DNA of 35,633 nt from Deltaproteobacteria bacterium. Its GTDB lineage: Bacteria; Myxococcota_A; Polyangia; JAAYKL01. Of the stretch, positions 24,059 to 33,416 are shown in pieces (position 1 is the stretch's first letter; each line of letters starts with the position of its first letter). The DNA lies in assembly GCA_016935665.1 (NCBI GenBank), contig JAFGQN010000144.1, positions 1-35,633 on the forward strand, written 5' to 3'. Below the pieces are notes generated by a model. That model was not told the origin of the DNA. It ran no database searches and was given only the letters and a program-made list of their open reading frames with translations. The translations under genes and the position numbers were made by a program.

Positions 24059-25018
24059 TCATGGCGCGGAGTTCACTGTTTTGCACCAGCAGTTCATGTC
24101 TTCGAAGTCGCCACTGATATGGCAGTTTTGAATCAGTGTTCCAGTGTACGTGTATCCCGCCTTGCCGAATATTCGATTGATGGAAGGGGAACTGGCCCTT
24201 GCCAGTGTGTAAAGATGATGGATATGTCTTTGAGCCATTTCTTTTTCAAGGGCGTTGAGGAGAAGCGCGCCAAGTCCGTTGCCTCTGAATCGGTGCAGGG
24301 TGGCGAAATCGGTCATCTCCGCGTTGCCCAATGAGGGGACAGTTTCTGCGGATGCCACCGCGGCGATTGTGCCTTCCATCTCGGCCACCATATAAACAAC
24401 GTCGTTTTTCATGCACGAATGAACATATGCCGCATCAAATACCGGAAACGGATACGAGGCGAAATTGGCCCGGAATAAAGCCGCCAGCATTTGTGCATCT
24501 TCTTCTGTGGCGATGCGAATGTACACACCATTGGCTTGTGAGAGCCGCGCTTTGCCGGCAGTGGGGGGCTGTTGCGCACGACAAACAATTGCCTCGCGTT
24601 TCGACAGTGGCACAGTTGGCTGTTGGCGCTGCGTATCCAGGAACACCGACATCACCACTGCACTGCGACCGTTAAAGTAGCCGGATATCGTCGCTTCTTT
24701 TGAGAATCCCAGCTCGCAAAGGAGCGGCCTGTCATTAATTGGTGCTTTAATGAAGATTTTCCCAGCGTTTTGCTGCAACGCATGGGTCTTCAGGCTGTGC
24801 ATCATGCGTTCATAATGCATTGCGTTGTAGCCTGTTACGCGAATCCGCCTGTTGCGCAGACTGAAAAACGCCTCGTACTCATATCCATTGCCCGCGATTC
24901 GCAGCGTTTGACCATACCCCGGCAGCGCATCCAGCTGTGCCACACGCTCATTGGGGATTGGCGTTTCCGGTGAACCGTCGTTTTTAGGGACGGAAATATT
25001 TACCTCAGCGGACTTCAT
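24059..25018 (-). CDS. ablB: Beta-lysine N6-acetyltransferase (AblB)
   Basis: 319 residues from ATG 25018, which overlaps the ablA stop by 14 bases. Acetylates the epsilon-amino group of beta-lysine to N-epsilon-acetyl-beta-lysine, a compatible solute. The N-terminal part ([66 protein letters not shown]) matches the AblB/YodP pattern. The C-terminal GNAT domain has [51 protein letters not shown] (acetyl-CoA loop) and [18 protein letters not shown] linker of about 30 residues between the halves is somewhat long. Order and overlap with ablA give the strongest support. Confidence 0.93.
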   Translation of the reverse strand: MKSAEVNISVPKNDGSPETPIPNERVAQLDALPGYGQTLRIAGNGYEYEAFFSLRNRRIRVTGYNAMHYERMMHSLKTHALQQNAGKIFIKAPINDRPLLCELGFSKEATISGYFNGRSAVVMSVFLDTQRQQPTVPLSKREAIVCRAQQPPTAGKARLSQANGVYIRIATEEDAQMLAALFRANFASYPFPVFDAAYVHSCMKNDVVYMVAEMEGTIAAVASAETVPSLGNAEMTDFATLHRFRGNGLGALLLNALEKEMAQRHIHHLYTLARASSPSINRIFGKAGYTYTGTLIQNCHISGDFEDMNCWCKTVNSAP

Positions 25019-26333
25019 CGTCAATATTCGTCGCGCTGTCTTCCCGTCGCTGTGCCCGTTCCAGATTTTCGGGAACGATGGCAATCACGTCATTTGAGTC
25101 GTCGAACAGCTTGCCCACGCCCACATCGGGCGCCCATCTTGATTCGGGCACCTTGTGCTTCGATTCTCCCGGGGTCAATTTGTCGCAATACTCGCAATCC
25201 GGCGGACAGGTCACCTCTTTGTGGGGCGGCTCACTGTACAGACAGATGACGCCCTCGTAGTTCCGCAGCACTACTTTGCGCGTTCCCATGGAAATCAGAT
25301 ACTGCGGGGTCAGTGGAATTTTTCCGCCGCCGCCGGGGGCATCCACCACATATGTGGGAACAGCGAAACCACTGGTATGGCCGATGAGCATCTCCATTAT
25401 TTCGATGCCTTTGGAAACAGATGTTCGGAAGTGCTCGATGCCTCTGGATAAGTCACACTGGTACATGTAATACGGTCGCACGCGATTCTGTACCAGACGG
25501 TGCACCAGATTCTGCATGATGAGTGGGCAATCGTTCACGTCTCTAAGCAATACACTCTGATTCCCCAGAGGGATGCCGGCATCGGCCAGTTTCCGTAGCG
25601 CCGCTTTGCTTTGCGGTGTGATTTCCCGCGGATGATTGAAATGGGTATTGACCCACACGGGATGATGCTTTTTGAGCATATCCACCAGTTCGTCATCGAT
25701 GCGTTGCGGCAGCACTACGGGTGTACGGGTTCCAATACGAACGACTTCCACATGTTCGATGGCGTGCAGTTCGGTCAGAATCCAATCCAGCCGTTTGGTG
25801 GAAAGCAAAAAAGGATCGCCTCCGGAAATCAATACATCGCGAACCTGGGGCGACTCTCTGATGTACTGGATGGCATTTTTGAGCATTTCTTTGGAAGGCG
25901 AGTGATCGTCGTCTCCCACCGAACGCTTCCGGGTGCAATGGCGACAAAACATGGCGCACATCTGAGATACCAGTAACAAAACGCGATCCGGATACCTGTG
26001 GGTGATTCCGGGGACTGGGCTGTCGTGGTCTTCGGCGAGTGGGTCTTCAATATCGGCACTGCCAATTTGTGTTTCCTGTATCGTTGGCACCGCCTGGGCG
26101 CGAATGGGGCATCGGACATCGTTGGGGTCAATTAACGATGCGTAATACGGTGTGATTGCCATAGGAAACAGTTTTGATGCACGACGGATTTCATGAACCT
26201 GTTTTTCGGTTAAATACAGAAATGACTGCAATTGCTCAGGTGTGGTGATTAGGTGCTTCAGCTGTGTTTTCCAGTCTGCGTTGGCTAAAAATTTAAATTC
26301 GTCATTTTCGGTTGTGGTCTCGTTCGAGAGCAT
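25005..26333 (-). CDS. ablA: L-lysine 2,3-aminomutase (AblA/KamA type)
   Basis: 442 residues from ATG 26333, with AAGGAGG four bases upstream. Radical-SAM, PLP-dependent enzyme turning alpha-lysine into beta-lysine. Seen: the CxxxCxxC cluster site in [41 protein letters not shown], the PLP-Lys region [12 protein letters not shown] and a C-terminal zinc-type set CPPDCEYC. The length and motifs fit KamA. Its pairing with ablB points to osmolyte synthesis instead of lysine fermentation; no kamDE or other fermentation genes are present. Probably induced by salt. The promoter was not found with confidence in the A/T-rich region upstream. Confidence 0.95.
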   Translation of the reverse strand: MLSNETTTENDEFKFLANADWKTQLKHLITTPEQLQSFLYLTEKQVHEIRRASKLFPMAITPYYASLIDPNDVRCPIRAQAVPTIQETQIGSADIEDPLAEDHDSPVPGITHRYPDRVLLLVSQMCAMFCRHCTRKRSVGDDDHSPSKEMLKNAIQYIRESPQVRDVLISGGDPFLLSTKRLDWILTELHAIEHVEVVRIGTRTPVVLPQRIDDELVDMLKKHHPVWVNTHFNHPREITPQSKAALRKLADAGIPLGNQSVLLRDVNDCPLIMQNLVHRLVQNRVRPYYMYQCDLSRGIEHFRTSVSKGIEIMEMLIGHTSGFAVPTYVVDAPGGGGKIPLTPQYLISMGTRKVVLRNYEGVICLYSEPPHKEVTCPPDCEYCDKLTPGESKHKVPESRWAPDVGVGKLFDDSNDVIAIVPENLERAQRREDSATNIDDEVR

Positions 26334-26489
26334 TCATCCTCCTTCGTTAGAGTAAATTTGATACGTTTTTATTTGGATGCAAATTTTTAGTATGCAAAAA
26401 TTTATAATGCTGCATATTTCATAAATCCGCTCGTTTGTCCAGGGTTTTTGAGACACTGTGAGACATGTGATTTGCACGCAGGAATGAAT

Positions 26490-26504
26490 GACAACTCTGT
26501 TTTC
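26490..26504. promoter_or_regulatory. Palindromic site, copy 1
   Basis: GACAACTCTGTTTTC. It differs at one of 15 positions from the reverse complement of copy 2 at 26604-26618. Centres are 114 bp apart, about eleven helical turns, so two dimers could lie on one DNA face and loop. Confidence 0.5.
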
Positions 26505-26603
26505 ATTGGATTTCCAGACAGATACCGGATTTGACAGAGATTTCAGAAAGTATTGGAGCCGCAATATATTTTTGGGGTATCATCCATCTTACCCGGTAAA
26601 ATT

Positions 26604-26618
26604 GACAACAGAGTTGTC
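26604..26618. promoter_or_regulatory. Palindromic site, copy 2
   Basis: GACAAC-AGA-GTTGTC, a perfect inverted repeat, 14 bp before the GGAG of the kinase gene; one T-G and one T-A pair extend it to eight pairs. It could be an operator or, if transcribed, a leader hairpin. Confidence 0.55.
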
Positions 26619-26642
26619 GAATGCATTTTGCAGGAGAAAGAG

Positions 26643-29600
26643 ATGTTCACAGTAAATCACAGGTACAAAGCCCTGCGTCGGCTGGGCACCGGGACTCAGG
26701 GGGCAGTGTACGAGGTGTTTGATTTGCTGGAATCCCAAAAACGGGCATTGAAGATATGTTCGCCGGCCACTTCGTGCGCTCTGGAAACCGAATACTTTCA
26801 TCTGCTGGAGCTGCATCATCCCAATCTGGCAAAAGTATTCGATTTTCAGCGGGTTCATCATGTTGAACCACAAGGGACGATGGAAACAGGGCTTGTCTTT
26901 TTTACCGAAGAGTTTCTCGAGGGCGTGCGCGCAGATGAGTTTATCGCGTCTTTGCCCGAGGCTGAGCGACTGGCGGCGGTGGCTCAGGCGGGAGTGGGGG
27001 TGGCCCGCGCTCTGCGAATGCTGCACTCCAGGGGGATGCTTCACCTGGATGTGAAACCATCGAATATTATTATTGAAGATAACGGAAATCCCCGTCTCAT
27101 CGATTTGGGTCTGGCTCGGTTTAGAGACGCTTCGGTGGGCACAACTGCTGGAACGCTGGGGTACATGGCGGCTGAAGTGTTTGAAGGAATCGCCGACGAG
27201 GGAACGGATATTTTCGCATTGGGGCAGGTATTGATTCAGCTGTTGAGTGGCATTGCGCCAAAGCCGCAAGTCAATGTGGTTTCAAAGATTCCCGCTTTTA
27301 TTCCCGACGCATTTGCGGAGGTGCTGCGCCGCATGACCCATCCAATGCTGGAGAAGCGATACTCCGCCAGAGAGACGATTCTGGCGATTTTAAAAAGCGG
27401 TGTACTGGATTTGGCGATGTTGGACAACCACCTGGATGATACCAGTGAGGCGGATGATTCATCAACGCGAATCGCTGCAGCGCGTTCCACTCGATTTATC
27501 GGGCGGACAGAGCAGTTGAATGCGCTGCAGAGCCTGTTGCTTGGCGCAGTGAAAGCCAGCGAAATTCGGGGCTGTGTGGTGCATGGCCCGGTGGGAATTG
27601 GCAAAACGCGGCTGGTTCGCAAAGTCGTCACCGCCCTGCAGGTGCACCAGGCACAGCTGGCGCAACAGTCATTGACTTTTTTATCGGGCACGCCTGACCG
27701 GGTGATACAAATGCTGGTCAATGCGTCGCCTTATCGGGATTTGACGCTGCTGAGAAATTGGCTTGAAGATGATACCGCTGAAGTGTCAACAGGCATCTCT
27801 GGTCGGCGACAATATGTCAGTGAAGCGTTGATTGTTCAGTTGCTCGAAGAATTATCGCGATTTCACGGGCCAACGGTTGTTTTGTTTGAAGAAGCGAGTG
27901 TTTCTCAAATCGCGATGGTGAACGATATATTGAGTGAGCACGTATTTCAAAATGAATCCGCATTGATTCTCATTTTCGAAAATGCAGACGTGGATTTGTC
28001 GCTGGACGATTTGTCTCCCACTGCCGTGATTCAGTTGTCACCGCTGTCTTTGACGGAAGAGCGGCAAATGGTATCCGGTATCGTGGCTGGGGAATTGACA
28101 GAGAGACAACTGGCGCAGTTTCACCGTGTCACAGCGGGCAATCCCCGGTTTGTCGAGGCGATGGTGGAACAGTTTTTTTCTGCCGATTCATCTCATCCGC
28201 TGGGCCATCTGCCGGCCGAAATTGCATTTTCAGGGGACCCGCACCAGTTGGTATCCAACCGATTGCTGAACGAGTTTCGTCACTGGCGGCGGGATGTGTT
28301 GCAATTGCTTTCCATTGCCAAAGCGCCACTGCATACCGAGGAGTTGCAACGAATGGTCGACTGTCAAAGATGCGGCACCCCCACCGTATTGGAGCTGAAT
28401 GCCTTTTTAAATCAGCTCAGACTTGCTGGATATTTGCATCACGATGCGGGGCGAGTGTCGTTGGTGCAATACCTGGTGCAGGGCATCTTCGAGCGAACAA
28501 CACCAGAGGACCAACAGCGTCTTCACCGTCGATTGTATGAAAATTTGAATCACGATCGGGGCTTTGAACATCGTGCTGTTCACGCCTTTTTGGCAGGATT
28601 GTTCGTAGAGGCGGCGCCACTGTTGAACGACGCCGCACAACGGGCCATTGCGAAAGGAAATACGACCGGTGCAGTCGGTTTTCTGGAGATGCTCCTCGCC
28701 TGTTCAAAGGAGAATCTCACCGATAAGCGCCTTGCACTGGTTATTTGTTATCGCAAATCGGGGCGCTACAGTGATGCCCTCAACCTGGTTGCGCAGATTT
28801 TGCAAAAAGGTCACGATGAGCGAGCGATATTGGAGAAAGCCGCGTCATTGCGTATGATGGGGCAAACCAAAGATGCGGCATCCATCCTTGAATCGCTTTC
28901 GGCATCAACGAATAATTTCATCGCAGCGTCAGCCACAGCGTTGCTGGCGCGCATGAAACTGGACAGTGGGCGTATTAACGACGGCCTTCGCATGGTGGAA
29001 GGTGTGGTGTTGCCCGACGATATCGCTCATGAAAGCGGTATGCTGAATATTCAGGGGCTGCTGCTGTTGACCGTTGGCGATACGCATCGGGCGGGCCAGA
29101 TATTCGAAAAGGGCTTATCTGTGGTGAAGGGGACCAGTTCCATTGAGGAAGGGCGGTACAATTCGTATCTGGGCATGGTGGCGCATGCGGAAAAAAGATG
29201 GGATGAAGCGGTCGCCCGTTATGAAGCGGCGTTCAGACTGGCTGACGATGCCGGAGACAGCCATGGCGCTGCCACATATGTGGTGAACTGGGCAGCGGCG
29301 TTGACAGAGCAGGGGGATTATACCAATGCGTTGAAACGCTACCGAAATGGGTTGACGCGTTTGCGTATGGTGGGTCGGCCGGCGGAGCTGATTCAAACCG
29401 AAGCCAATTATGCGCAGTTGTTGCTCCGGTTGGGCGACGCCACCGGAGCGTTAACGGTGTCGGAAAAGGCGCTGCGGGATACCGATGAACACAGCGCGCC
29501 CCTGGTAAGAGGATATGCATTGTCTGTGATGGGAGAGTCCCTGGTGGCAACGGGGCGATTTGATGAGGCGGTGCGCATTCTGGAGCAGGCGCAGCTTGCC

Positions 29601-31634
29601 TACGGGAATTCGGGGCAACGCGATCGACTGGATTATTGCCGGTTGCATCAGGCGGACGCCCTGGTTCATCAAAAAAGGCACGAAGATGCAGCCCGTTGCA
29701 TTTCGCTGATTACGGATTCGGTGGTTTTGGGCTCCTATCTTTACGCACTCACCCGGGTGCTGCTGGCGTTGCAGGATGGCGAATCTTTACGTCCGGTGTT
29801 ACAGGCGCTGGAATCTCGATTGCAGCAAAAACCGTCTGCATTAAATCTTGAATACTACCGGGCATTGGCGGTGGCAGCCATTGCGCTTATCAAGGAGGGG
29901 GCCTTTGAAAAAAGTCGATTGTATGTGGAAGGAGCGTTGGCGCAGTTGAGTGAATTTCGAAAGCAGACACCCGCGCTTCATCAGCCACCGGTATACCCCT
30001 ACGAAATTCAACTCAATCAGATGCGGACACAGTCCGATTTTTCCAGCAGCATTGATGGCGCAGAAAACAGGGACGGCAGTATGAAGCAAATGTGGATGGA
30101 ACGCCTTTTCCGCATAGCGGCAAGATTGAATTCAGAACTGAAAATCAATGCACAGCTGGATATTATCATGGATACCGCTATTGATGTGACCAACGCCGAA
30201 CGCGGGTTTCTGTTATTGCAGGAGGAAGACGGCCGGTTTGCCATCCGGTCTGCCCGAAATATGGACAGCGAAGCGTTGATAAAAGAAGAACGCAATTACT
30301 CAGGTACTATCGCCAGACGCGCATTTTTGCTTGGTGAACCTATATTTACAACCAATGCGCAGGAGGACGAGCGGTATCGCGACTATCGCAGCATTGCGTC
30401 GTTGAACCTCATGTACATCATCGCGGTCCCCCTGCTGGTAAAAGGGAAAGCGCAGGGAACCATTTATCTCGATAGTACGATGCGTGGCAAGTTTGACGGG
30501 GAACGGGTTGATTTGCTTAAAATGCTTGCAAACCAGGCCGCCATTGCTCTGACCAATGCGCGGCTGGTCACCCACGTTCAGCGGAGCAGAGAACAGATTG
30601 AATCACTCAATCGCAAGCTCGAAAGTCGATTGGCAACCGCCGAGCGTGAACTGGCGCAGACGCGCCAGGATTTGCGGGAGATGAATGATACCATGGCCGC
30701 CAAGTACAGCTATTTTGGGATGATTGGCAGTTCTCAACCCATGCGGGATATGTTTCGCGTGCTCGATCGCATTGCGGCCACTGATATTCCCGTGGTCATC
30801 AGTGGTGAATCCGGTACCGGAAAAGAACTGGTGGCCAGAGCGATTCATCAGGCCGGATCGCGCAGTGAGAAACCGTTTGTCGCAGAGAACTGTGCCGCCA
30901 TTCCATCACAATTACTCGAGAGCATTTTGTTTGGTCACGTGCGTGGCGCATTTACCGGTGCTGTAAAAAATCGCAGCGGGTTATTTGTGGAAGCCCATGG
31001 CGGAACACTGTTTCTGGATGAAATTGCTGAATTGCCTATTGAAATGCAATCCAAGCTTTTACGGGCATTGCAGGAAGGCGAAGTTCGACCGGTGGGGCAG
31101 AATCATTCGGTGAAGGTGGATGTTCGCATTCTGGTGGCATCCAACGCGGATTTAAAAAAGCGGGTGGCTGAAGGACGGTTTCGCGAAGATTTATACTATC
31201 GGCTTCATGTAATGGAAGTGCGGTTGCCTCCGCTCCGTGACAGAGGCGAAGATGTACTGCTGTTGGCCAACCATTTCATTTTAAAACACGCGGCTCAGGG
31301 GCGAATCACCATGACTCCGGAAACCATGGAACAGCTAATGAGTTATCGCTGGCCAGGAAACGTGCGCCAGCTGGAAAACGAAATTGTACGTGCATCTGTA
31401 ATGTGCACAGACACCATGGAGATTCAGCATTTCAGCGATACCATCCGGGAATTTTCTGTTACGGGCCGAGATGAATGGACAGATTTGAATATCGACAACC
31501 ACGTGAATCGGCTTAAAACACAGCTCATTCGCTCTGCACTGAAAAAAAGCGGCGGTAACCGCAGCAAGGCCGCAGATCTGCTGGGTATATCAAGGTATGG
31601 CCTTCAAAAAATGATGGCGCGTTTGAATTTGTAA
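26643..31634 (+). CDS. Ser/Thr kinase - ATPase - TPR - GAF - sigma54 activator - Fis multidomain regulator
   Basis: 1663 residues from ATG 26643, which has GGAG six bases upstream; a TTG 90 bases further up has no support. Domains: Ser/Thr kinase 8-270 with LGTGTQGAVY, ALKIC, catalytic HLDVKPSN near 135, DLGLARF and GTLGYMAAEV, apparently active. An STAND/AAA-like ATPase follows with Walker A GPVGIGKTR near 315. A long TPR-like helical region runs about 640-1140, then GAF 1150-1315 and a coiled coil. The sigma54-interacting AAA+ domain is 1356-1590 with GESGTGKE near 1387, GAFTGA near 1434 and GTLFLDEIAELP. A Fis-type helix-turn-helix lies near 1635-1663 (GGNRSKAADLLGIS). It should sense a signal through GAF/TPR and switch on sigma54 promoters. 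All motifs look intact. Chimeras of this type are known mainly from Myxococcota. Confidence 0.95.
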   Translation: MFTVNHRYKALRRLGTGTQGAVYEVFDLLESQKRALKICSPATSCALETEYFHLLELHHPNLAKVFDFQRVHHVEPQGTMETGLVFFTEEFLEGVRADEFIASLPEAERLAAVAQAGVGVARALRMLHSRGMLHLDVKPSNIIIEDNGNPRLIDLGLARFRDASVGTTAGTLGYMAAEVFEGIADEGTDIFALGQVLIQLLSGIAPKPQVNVVSKIPAFIPDAFAEVLRRMTHPMLEKRYSARETILAILKSGVLDLAMLDNHLDDTSEADDSSTRIAAARSTRFIGRTEQLNALQSLLLGAVKASEIRGCVVHGPVGIGKTRLVRKVVTALQVHQAQLAQQSLTFLSGTPDRVIQMLVNASPYRDLTLLRNWLEDDTAEVSTGISGRRQYVSEALIVQLLEELSRFHGPTVVLFEEASVSQIAMVNDILSEHVFQNESALILIFENADVDLSLDDLSPTAVIQLSPLSLTEERQMVSGIVAGELTERQLAQFHRVTAGNPRFVEAMVEQFFSADSSHPLGHLPAEIAFSGDPHQLVSNRLLNEFRHWRRDVLQLLSIAKAPLHTEELQRMVDCQRCGTPTVLELNAFLNQLRLAGYLHHDAGRVSLVQYLVQGIFERTTPEDQQRLHRRLYENLNHDRGFEHRAVHAFLAGLFVEAAPLLNDAAQRAIAKGNTTGAVGFLEMLLACSKENLTDKRLALVICYRKSGRYSDALNLVAQILQKGHDERAILEKAASLRMMGQTKDAASILESLSASTNNFIAASATALLARMKLDSGRINDGLRMVEGVVLPDDIAHESGMLNIQGLLLLTVGDTHRAGQIFEKGLSVVKGTSSIEEGRYNSYLGMVAHAEKRWDEAVARYEAAFRLADDAGDSHGAATYVVNWAAALTEQGDYTNALKRYRNGLTRLRMVGRPAELIQTEANYAQLLLRLGDATGALTVSEKALRDTDEHSAPLVRGYALSVMGESLVATGRFDEAVRILEQAQLAYGNSGQRDRLDYCRLHQADALVHQKRHEDAARCISLITDSVVLGSYLYALTRVLLALQDGESLRPVLQALESRLQQKPSALNLEYYRALAVAAIALIKEGAFEKSRLYVEGALAQLSEFRKQTPALHQPPVYPYEIQLNQMRTQSDFSSSIDGAENRDGSMKQMWMERLFRIAARLNSELKINAQLDIIMDTAIDVTNAERGFLLLQEEDGRFAIRSARNMDSEALIKEERNYSGTIARRAFLLGEPIFTTNAQEDERYRDYRSIASLNLMYIIAVPLLVKGKAQGTIYLDSTMRGKFDGERVDLLKMLANQAAIALTNARLVTHVQRSREQIESLNRKLESRLATAERELAQTRQDLREMNDTMAAKYSYFGMIGSSQPMRDMFRVLDRIAATDIPVVISGESGTGKELVARAIHQAGSRSEKPFVAENCAAIPSQLLESILFGHVRGAFTGAVKNRSGLFVEAHGGTLFLDEIAELPIEMQSKLLRALQEGEVRPVGQNHSVKVDVRILVASNADLKKRVAEGRFREDLYYRLHVMEVRLPPLRDRGEDVLLLANHFILKHAAQGRITMTPETMEQLMSYRWPGNVRQLENEIVRASVMCTDTMEIQHFSDTIREFSVTGRDEWTDLNIDNHVNRLKTQLIRSALKKSGGNRSKAADLLGISRYGLQKMMARLNL

Positions 31635-31728
31635 TAGTTTTTGCCTGAACCGAAATGTGATCAGTCGTCGGTGTTCTTCGAAAAAAAAAGTTGATTGAAA
31701 AAAAGAAGGAAAAGGGAGATGGCCTTGC

Positions 31729-32454
31729 TTATTCTGCTGCTTCGGCGGCGGGGGCAGCCGCTGGTGCAGGGGCCGGATCCGGTGCTGCCGCTGCGGGTTT
31801 TTCTTCCGCGGGCGCCGGCGCTGCTGCTGCTTTTTCTTCCGCTGCGTCAACCGGTGCTGCCGCCGGGCGTTTTTTTGCAACTGGCTTTGCCTTCGGTTTG
31901 GCGACGGCGGGTGCGGGTGTCGCCGCAGCTTCTTCCTCAGTGGGGGCTTCTACAGCTTCTTCAGGCGCATTCTGTTCGGCTTCAGGTTCTGCTGCTTCTG
32001 CGTCTTCGGCACTGTCGTTAGCATCTGCACTGTCATTGCCTTCTTCTTCTGCCGTTGAGTCCGCATCCTCTTCAGCTGCTGAATCCTCTTCAACCGCTTT
32101 ATTATCAGCAGCGTCATCTGCGACATCTTCTTTTGATTCGGATTTACCAAACTCTTTAGCGATGTCCACTTTCTCACCATTGTTTTCCATCTCCATCAGG
32201 CTCGCTTTTTTCTCCAGCCCCGAAGACTTGGAAGAAGACGAATACGCCAGAACGATGGAAGAAAACATAAACAGGAATGCAACCACTCCGGTCAGTTTTC
32301 CGATGAACGAACCGGCGCCTCTGGGACCAAATACGCTGGAACCACTACCGCCGAAGGCCACTCCCATTCCGCCACCTTTGCCGGTCTGCAAAAGGATGAC
32401 CAGAATCAGAAACAAACAGAAAATGATGTGTAAAGTTGTGAGTAAATAAATCAT
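31729..32454 (-). CDS. secG: SecG preprotein translocase subunit with long low-complexity tail
   Basis: 241 residues; ordinary SecG has about 75-110. Residues 1-72 are SecG-like: a first membrane helix ([20 protein letters not shown]), the conserved [21 protein letters not shown] loop, and a second helix ending in [10 protein letters not shown]. Residues about 75-241 are a disordered tail, first acidic (Asp/Glu/Ala/Ser), then Ala/Pro/Lys/Glu repeats such as [12 protein letters not shown]. No frameshift is needed to read through. SecG aids SecYEG protein export. Its place behind pgk-tpiA is conserved in many bacteria. ATG 32454 has only a weak ribosome site. Confidence 0.9.
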   Translation of the reverse strand: MIYLLTTLHIIFCLFLILVILLQTGKGGGMGVAFGGSGSSVFGPRGAGSFIGKLTGVVAFLFMFSSIVLAYSSSSKSSGLEKKASLMEMENNGEKVDIAKEFGKSESKEDVADDAADNKAVEEDSAAEEDADSTAEEEGNDSADANDSAEDAEAAEPEAEQNAPEEAVEAPTEEEAAATPAPAVAKPKAKPVAKKRPAAAPVDAAEEKAAAAPAPAEEKPAAAAPDPAPAPAAAPAAEAAE

Positions 32455-32496
32455 GACGGGTCTTCTACATCTCTATAAATATCATTGTCAAGAAGT

Positions 32497-32549
32497 AGTT
32501 GCATAAATGTGCAACTTCCATTCATGGAAGAAATGAATCCGATTCGGAT
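32497..32549. promoter_or_regulatory. Three adjacent hairpins between tpiA and secG
   Basis: AGTTGCA/TGCAACT (32497-32516, loop 6), CTTCCAT/ATGGAAG (32515-32530, loop 2) and ATCCG/CGGAT (32537-32549, loop 3). The first two share two bases, so they cannot both fully form. No T-tract follows on the minus strand. Confidence 0.4.
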
Positions 32550-32560
32550 GGCGGATTAAA

Positions 32561-33313
32561 TTATGCGCCAGCGATAATTCCCAGGAAAGAGTCGGCTTTC
32601 AGAGCAGCGCCACCAACCAGTGCACCATCCACATCGGGCTGTGCCAGCAGGTCTTTTGCATTGTCGGGTTTAACGCTGCCACCGTACTGAATTCTCACTT
32701 TGTCCGCAGTTTCCTGATCGAACAATTTTGCAACCAGCTCGCGGATGAATTTGTGAGCGGACTGGGCCTGTTCCGTGGTGGCCACTTTGCCTGTACCGAT
32801 AGCCCATACAGGTTCGTAGGCGATGGTCACTTTTTCCAGTTGCTCTTTGGTGAGTCCCTTGATTCCGGCGACGGTCTGCTCTTCTAGAACTTTCTCGGTT
32901 TCGTTGGCTTCGCGCTCTTCCAGTTTTTCGCCAACGCAAAGAATTACTTCGAGTCCTTCCGCCAGCAACGCATCTGTTTTCTTACGAATGATTTCATCTG
33001 TTTCGCCGATAACGTGGCGGCGCTCAGAGTGACCAACCAGTGCGAATTCCACTCCAGCGTCTTTAAGCATGGCTGTGGAGATTTCGCCGGTAAACGCGCC
33101 GTTTTTCTCAAAATAGACATCCTGTGCGCCAAGGCGAACCGGAGTGCCGACAACTACTTCTTTCACCGCACCGATGGCCAGAAATTGAGGAATCACTGCC
33201 ACATCGGCATTGGCATCCGCAGGAAGATGGGCGACAACGGCTTTGGCCAATTCCACTGCTTCTGCGATTGTACAATTCATTTTCCAGTTTCCTGCTACGA
33301 AGGCTTTACGCAT
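32561..33313 (-). CDS. tpiA: Triosephosphate isomerase
   Basis: 250 residues from ATG 33313, with GAGG nine bases upstream; a TTG two codons earlier is less likely. Interconverts dihydroxyacetone phosphate and glyceraldehyde 3-phosphate. All catalytic features are intact: NWKMN (Asn and Lys), GHSERR (His electrophile), the YEPVWAIGTGK segment (Glu base and flexible loop 6), IQYGGSVKPDN and DGALVGGAAL phosphate loops. Normal length, no anomaly. It sits between a degenerate phosphoglycerate-kinase-like gene and secG, the classical pgk-tpiA-secG order. Confidence 0.97.
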   Translation of the reverse strand: MRKAFVAGNWKMNCTIAEAVELAKAVVAHLPADANADVAVIPQFLAIGAVKEVVVGTPVRLGAQDVYFEKNGAFTGEISTAMLKDAGVEFALVGHSERRHVIGETDEIIRKKTDALLAEGLEVILCVGEKLEEREANETEKVLEEQTVAGIKGLTKEQLEKVTIAYEPVWAIGTGKVATTEQAQSAHKFIRELVAKLFDQETADKVRIQYGGSVKPDNAKDLLAQPDVDGALVGGAALKADSFLGIIAGA

Positions 33314-33336
33314 AATCAATACCTCATTTGTGAAAG

Positions 33337-33370
33337 TCCCTTTGGCTTCAGTTCAATTTTGCAAAAGGGA
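33337..33370 (-). promoter_or_regulatory. Hairpin in the pgk-like/tpiA gap
   Basis: TCCCTTT at 33337-33343 is perfectly inverted as AAAGGGA at 33364-33370 with a 20-base loop, just upstream of tpiA. It may set relative expression of the two genes. Confidence 0.3.
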
Positions 33371-33416
33371 GCTGGAGTTTTTTTTGAATCTGTATTTTCG
33401 AATCTCTACATATCCG

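Larger units (their letters stand above)
26334..26642. other. 309-bp divergent regulatory gap between ablA and the giant kinase gene
   Basis: No gene-like frame. The ablA side is very A/T-rich and carries two near-repeats ATGCAAATTTTTA (26377-26389) and ATGCAAAAATTTA (26392-26404), 15 bp apart. A TATAAA-like box on the minus strand overlaps 26402-26407 without a clear -35. The kinase side carries two copies of a palindromic site (26490-26504 and 26604-26618) and TTGACA at 26531-26536 without a good -10. Confidence 0.6.

Noticed and set aside
26531-26559. TTGACA as -35 box of the giant kinase gene
   Set aside because: No acceptable -10 hexamer 16-18 bp downstream; noted in the gap description only.
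31691-32449. Ser/Ala-rich 252-codon frame antisense to secG
   Set aside because: Mirror of the low-complexity SecG tail; SecG core motifs decide the strand.
32462-32491. TTGACA on the minus strand as a secG promoter
   Set aside because: The best -10 partner (TAGAAG at 18 bp) would place transcription start at or next to the ATG.
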